Made by a program: the position numbers and the translations under genes. A model generated the notes under the pieces. That model searched no databases and was not told the DNA's origin. It was given only the letters and a program-made list of their open reading frames with translations. A stretch of DNA of 64,000 nt. Source: Massospora cicadina (taxonomy: Eukaryota; Entomophthoromycota; Entomophthoromycetes; Entomophthorales; Entomophthoraceae). Every line of letters begins with the position of its first letter. Position 1 is the stretch's first letter. The DNA lies in the NCBI GenBank assembly GCA_022478985.1, contig JAKSZP010012259.1, positions 1 through 64,000 on the forward strand, in the 5' to 3' direction. This document shows positions 59,975 to 64,000 of this stretch, piece by piece.

Positions 59975-60480
59975 TGTTGGGATTTGACCTGCTCCCAATC
60001 AATTTAATTCAAATTTCCCTAATTCCAATACCTCTTCAAATTTTCCTCTAACGGAGCCTTATTTTATGCCCCCTGATTGATTTGTAAAATGGAAGCCTGC
60101 TGTTTACTCCCCACCTGATCAACATCAGGATGCTGAAGATCTTGCCGGTGAAGGACGTCGCTATCCTGAAAGGATTGGGAGGAAAACCTCACCTATAAAT
60201 ATCAGCGCATTTTCTTAAATAAAGTTATGTTTTTATCTCCAATTAATTTATAGTTTTACTTTATTTATAGAGCCTCTGTACAGCAAGCTCCTCTCTGGCC
60301 ATCAACTTAACCAGTTTAATGCATTGGTCCCTCGTCACCTATTCTCAAGCTTATAGCAAGTTACCAGCCCCTACAATTAGGATTCCTGGCTCTCCCCGCT
60401 GAGTGCTCGCTGCAGGACATTTTATCCCATACATTATGGTACGCTTCAGAGGAACTATTGCCCTCAGCCACCATATCCCA
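59975..60480 (+). repeat. LTR-F, 5' LTR of T10 (about 506 bp)
   Basis: TGTTGGGATTTGACC to CCATATCCCA, with imperfect inverted ends (GGGAT/ATCCC). Behind it TTGGTGCTCCCTGCCAGG (60490-60507) is the likely primer-binding site. An AATAAAG signal lies near 60219. The 3' LTR is beyond the window. Confidence 0.65.
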
Positions 60481-60489
60481 AAAAAATAA

Positions 60490-60507
60490 TTGGTGCTCCC
60501 TGCCAGG
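60490..60507 (+). promoter_or_regulatory. Primer-binding-site-like sequence of T10
   Basis: TTGGTGCTCCCTGCCAGG directly downstream of the 5' LTR, as expected for tRNA-primed minus-strand synthesis. The tRNA was not identified. Confidence 0.45.
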
Positions 60508-60545
60508 TACTCTCCCGAGCTACCTGGTGAATAAATATATTCAAA

Positions 60546-61375
60546 ATGGATGATTCTCTCCAAGACTCTACTTGGCCAAATACCAAAATATCTAGTGTCA
60601 CTCAATGGGTAACTTCCAATGGAAATTGCGACCATGAGAACAGTGAACCCAATGTTATGCAATTCCGTGCTACACTCAATATTTCTATTCCAGCCCTAGA
60701 ACCTCAAAACTATCGTTTTAACCTACAGGTGTTGCTGATATTATTAATCAATTACTTCTAGGTGCCCTTTTCCCCATAGATCGCTCCCATCATAACAAAG
60801 CCTCTGCTGTTCCTGGCAATATGTGAGTGCTATATGAATCTGCCACCTTACCTGAAACTGATTAGGAGTATCTTGCACGGGGCGATATTTAAAATAATTG
60901 AGCACCCCGCCCTTCACCATTTAGTCCAAATGATGGGGATCCACCATCAGGAAATCTTGCGACAGTTTACCTTGTCACAAGAATTACACTCCTACCTCTT
61001 AGATTTATACAGCTTGGCTTCTTCATTTTTAAGAGATAACTGTGAGGCTATTCTTGAAAACCGCGCCCAACTTATCTCTATTCAAAACCAACTCTCCCAA
61101 CTGGACGTGGGAGTGGCTAGCCTGCTTTGCGAGGAAGTAAATACCTGATTTACTGAGACCACCACAATTATCAAGAGTCAGTTGCAACAAGCCATTACCA
61201 ACCTCGCCAGCCAACTTAATGCTTTTACCAAACAAACTTTTGAACAAATAAGCCAGCTTGAATCAACAATCCAACCAGCGTTTAATGTCTCAAGCGTGCC
61301 TGAGATTCCAGGGCCCTTAAGTCAGCCCCTGCAGCTGTATATTCTATCACAGCTCAGTGGGGAGTAATAAATACC
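60546..61375 (+). pseudogene. T10 gag (N-terminal modules only)
   Basis: Starts ATG at 60546: MDDSLQDSTWPNTKISSVTQ, WVTSNGNCDHENSEPN. The VTQWV...NGN block matches VTHWVHNGN in T4 and VTHWVYNGN in T7. After a shift, 60834-61148 reads LDLYSLASSFLRDNCEAILE and LISIQNQLSQLD, then 61182-61367 QQAITNLASQLNAFTKQTFE, QISQLESTIQPAFN, likely coiled coil. The capsid domain and zinc knuckle present in T4 and T7 are not found before the protease, which follows within about 50 bp. Confidence 0.65.
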
Positions 61376-61379
61376 CGTA

Positions 61380-62210
61380 TTGAAGCATGGTCCACAAGGT
61401 GAAGGTTCTTGCTATCATTGACTATGGCTCTCCGATTAACACCATTTCTTCTTGACTATATTGGAAAAATTAAAATTCAGCTTAATCTTAACCATTTATC
61501 AGAATATGGGAACGCTGGTACCTCATATGCTCGAGCTATAGGTGCTTACTCCCACTTGTCCTTAAAGTTAGGCGGCCTACAGCTCTCTATTCCTGCTGTA
61601 GCCTTGGATAATAATAGCTATGACCTTCTATTGGGCACTGGGTTTCTTATGGAACATACTGCCATTATTAACTTTGAGGATAATTTCATTTCTATATTAG
61701 GATAACGTGTCCCTTTACTTTAAACTTCTGCTCTTAAGGAAAAGGGGAAGTGGAAGTTGAGGACGTGCCTGCTCGAGTCTCCTGATTCTGTTGAGCATTT
61801 AGAATATCGTGTGTTGGGGTCCAAAGTTAAGTTGCCCCCTTCCATGGTCGAGGCTGAGGAGGGGATGCCTTTACAATCTCCCCAAGTCCTTACCATACCT
61901 CCGCAGGCCCAAATCATGGTAGACAATAAAATCCAGTTGGTTCCCCCTCCTAATCATTTGCTTGAGATATCCAGTTTACCTAACCCTTCCATATTAAAAG
62001 CACTCCCCTGTCCAGGGGTTTTAGATCCCGCTTATCAAGGCACTTTCACTGTTCTTTTAGCCAATCTTTCCCAGTCTCCTAAAATTAATGAGCTGAACCA
62101 ACCTATCGCTTATGTCCGCCTCTTACCCTTATGACCAGGTAATGGGGGTTCATGAAATTGGGACCCTTCATGACTTTGGTTCAGAGGAGCCTCCTGTTGT
62201 TGGTGCAGTG
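61380..62210 (+). pseudogene. T10 protease and protease-RT linker
   Basis: AIIDYGSPINTISS at about 61409-61455 has DYG in place of the catalytic DTG. The C-terminal flap region DNNSYDLLLGTGFLMEHTAI then INFEDNFISILG (61607-61703) is typical of Ty3 aspartic proteases. 61757-62134 is an open linker of 125 codons (DSVEHLEYRVLGSKVKLPPS, MVDNKIQLVPPPNHLLEI) without a known domain; such spacers are usual before RT. Cleaves the polyprotein in intact elements. Confidence 0.65.
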
Positions 62211-62219
62211 CCTGTATAA

Positions 62220-64000
62220 ATTGGTTCTGATTTGTCAGCTGAGCAAAAAGTGGCTGCCAAAGCTTTGATTGATGAGTATTCAGATATTTTCTCCTTGGGC
62301 CCTCACAATTATGGCCATATGCAAGGCGTTCAACATCAGGTCAATACTGGAGATTCTGCTCCTTTTCACTCTCGACCTTATCGCAAATCAAAAACTGAAG
62401 AAGCCCAGGTTACCCTCAAATTAACGCAATTGCTCGATGCTGGCCTCCTTCAACCATCATGTAGTCCCTGGTCATCCCTTTCCTGTTGATTAAAAATAAG
62501 GACGGGAGCCATCATGTTGCTATAGACTATCAATGATTAAATTCCATTACGCGCAAGGACAGCTACCCTTTACCCCACATTGATGACTCCTTATGCTCCT
62601 TATCTGGCTCCCAATACTTTTCTGCGATGGACCTGGTCAGTGGCTACTGTAATGAATGGTATTATACCATTTGTTGCATTTCAATTTGGGTTCAGATTTT
62701 CCGAATCTGAATCAATTCATTTAAAAAGATTTTTGGTGTTTGTCAGGTTCAGGCGCTGGGTTGTGCCTCGCCTGAATTATTGATTAGGCTCTTGCGAGCC
62801 TAAAATATGGTTTGGGCGAGGCCCTGGAAGGGCGACCTTTAAGGTCAGGCCTGCGCAATTCCAAACTTCGTTTGGAATTCTCTCTTTCTCTCTGGTGGCC
62901 TCAAGGCCGCCCTTACCTTATCTTACCTGATGATCCGCGCACAACAAGTTTTTGTCATGTCAACAAAAACTTGGGTTTTTGGGGTTTGATCTCCCTCAAA
63001 TATCCTGTCTTTTCCTTGGTGTGTTCATGGCATCAGATTATCAGGAACCTGTTTGTCAGCAACTTTTTATTCGATAATAAATAAAATAGGGTCAATTCCA
63101 GGGTTTGCAACCTCGCTTACCTATTTTGTCTTTTTCTCACTTTGAATTTCCCTAATTCTGAGGTTTACTACCTCGAGAGCCCGGCTCACGCTGGACGTTT
63201 GGCGTGAATTGTGTCAAGCCTAAGGTAAGATGGCGATTGGAAACTGGGACATTTCTGAGCGTTACAGCTACTGGCAGATTGATCTTTCCACTGAGGATCA
63301 TGCCAAGTGTGCCCTCATTTCCCATGAATGGTTGTTTGAGCTCACCCATATGCCGCAGGGGTTATGCAATGCCCCTGCTACCTTCCAACGGGCTATGGAC
63401 CAGTTGTTTGGGGACCTTAAACTCTTGTGTGTGTTAGTATACCTTGATAATGTCACAGTCTTCTCCCAAAAATTCACTGCACACCTCGATCATCTTCATC
63501 TGGTATTTCAGCAACTATGGGAGGGCTCCTTAAAACTAAAGCCCTCTTAATGTAAATTCTTTGAATGAAAAATGGAATTTTTAGGACACAAGGTGACGCG
63601 GCAAGATATCCTCCCCATCCCAGATAAGGTCTCTGCCATTGAACGCATGCCAGCTCCAAAGAATTTGTGAGACATCCAAGTCTTTCTGGGAATGGTGGGC
63701 TACTACCGCCAGTTTATCTCTCACTTTGCTGACCTTGCTGAACCCTTAGTTGAACTCTTACACAAGAATGTGCCCTTCTTTTGGGGCCCTGAACAACAAC
63801 AGTCCTTCGATTTCCTATGAACTGCCTTGACATCAGCCCCCATCTTAATACATCCTAACTTTGAGCACCCTTTTGTTCTCTTCACTGATGCCAGTGACAC
63901 CGCTGTAGGCGCCATCCTTTCCCAGTTAGACCGAGACCAAGTTGACCACCCAGTTGCTTATTACAGCAAGACGTTAACCAAGGCTGAGCGTAATTACTCA
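62220..64000 (+). pseudogene. T10 reverse transcriptase and RNase H (continues past window)
   Basis: The best preserved pol here. RT: AAKALIDEYSDIFSLGPHNY, FHSRPYRKSKTEEAQ, LDAGLLQPSCSPWSS, KDSYPLPHIDDSLCSL, FSAMDLVSGY, then a solo LTR insert (62648-63266), then WQIDLSTEDHAKCALISHE, HMPQGLCNAPATFQRAMDQL and VLVYLDNVTVFSQ (YLDN). Thumb and connection: MEFLGHKVT, VFLGMVGYYRQFISHFADLA. RNase H: VLFTDASDTAVGAILSQLDR and VAYYSKTLTKAERNYS to the edge. Breaks: one single-base deletion near 62477, one TAA, four TGA (all at likely Arg/Lys codons), and the insertion. Confidence 0.85.
62648..63266 (+). mobile_element. Hairpin-rich solo LTR (619 bp) inside T10 RT
   Basis: GCTAC at 62643-62647 and 63267-63271 flanks a segment starting TGTAATG and ending CGTTACA (TGTAA/TTACA inverted ends); removing it rejoins VSGY to WQIDL. 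Within it at least ten inverted repeats stand side by side, e.g. arms at 62691-62698/62704-62711, 62748-62755/62769-62776, 62784-62791/62796-62803, 62857-62866/62870-62879, and 62945-62955/62963-62973. An AATAAA signal lies near 63079. No coding potential; orientation is not known. Confidence 0.8.

Noticed and set aside
60540..64000. Idea that T10 is intact and active
   Set aside because: It has a frameshift, five stops, a damaged protease triad (DYG), a YLDN box and a 619 bp insertion.
1..64000. CRISPR arrays, bacterial operons, rRNA or free-standing tRNA genes
   Set aside because: None found. The tRNA-like boxes at 17259 and 32239 belong to SINE heads, with target-site duplications and long non-tRNA bodies.

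Overview
The window looks like a gene-poor, repeat-filled stretch of a eukaryotic nuclear genome. Nothing in it behaves like bacterial coding sequence. It is AT-rich and almost all recognisable coding sequence belongs to decayed retrotransposons: Ty3/gypsy elements (two with a chromodomain), Tad1-like non-LTR elements (LINEs) with CCHC knuckles, tRNA-headed SINEs, and a Helitron/PIF1-type helicase remnant. This mix suggests a transposon-rich fungus, perhaps a rust-type genome; that is inference from element types only. I see no convincing host gene.

Layout, left to right (my labels). T1 (+, 1-1812): 3' end of a chromoviral pol followed by a 1.36 kb LTR (LTR-A) that itself carries protein-coding similarity. 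1813-3164 is flank ending in a polypurine tract and another LTR (LTR-B, 3165). T2 (+, 3865-7000): a second chromoviral pol. 7303-8279 is a minus-strand LTR-D. 10751-15770 is LINE-1 (+). 17249-17587 is SINE-1, lying next to a tandem array of small hairpins. 18863-20430 is the helicase remnant (-), and 20539-21590 is T3 (-), an integrase tail plus LTR. T4 (+, 21612-28614), T5 (+, 28615-33911) and T6 (-, 33912-38925) are nested: T5 cuts the 3' LTR of T4, and the T6 LTR cuts the T5 integrase. 38990-40740 is an ORF1/gag-like fragment (-). T7 (-, about 40760-49725) is a near full-length relative of T4, with an LTR-D copy placed in its 5' LTR. T8 and T9 (+, 50648-54542) are gag remnants; T8 gag is split by a complete inverted LTR-A. 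54543-59960 is LINE-2 (-), inserted into T9 gag. T10 (+, 59975 to the right edge) is the best preserved element; its reverse transcriptase is split by a 619 bp solo LTR made largely of short hairpins.

How the parts fit: the Ty3 elements supply gag, protease, RT/RNase H and integrase; LINE-2 supplies an endonuclease/RT; and the two SINEs end in a tail resembling the LINE-2 3' end, which suggests that LINE mobilises them. Several insertions can be proved from the sequence alone, because they have perfect target-site duplications and the interrupted reading frame rejoins when the insert is removed.

Nearly every ORF is broken. Several breaks, including four stops in T10 pol, are TGA codons where the family would have arginine, as expected from CGA to TGA decay.
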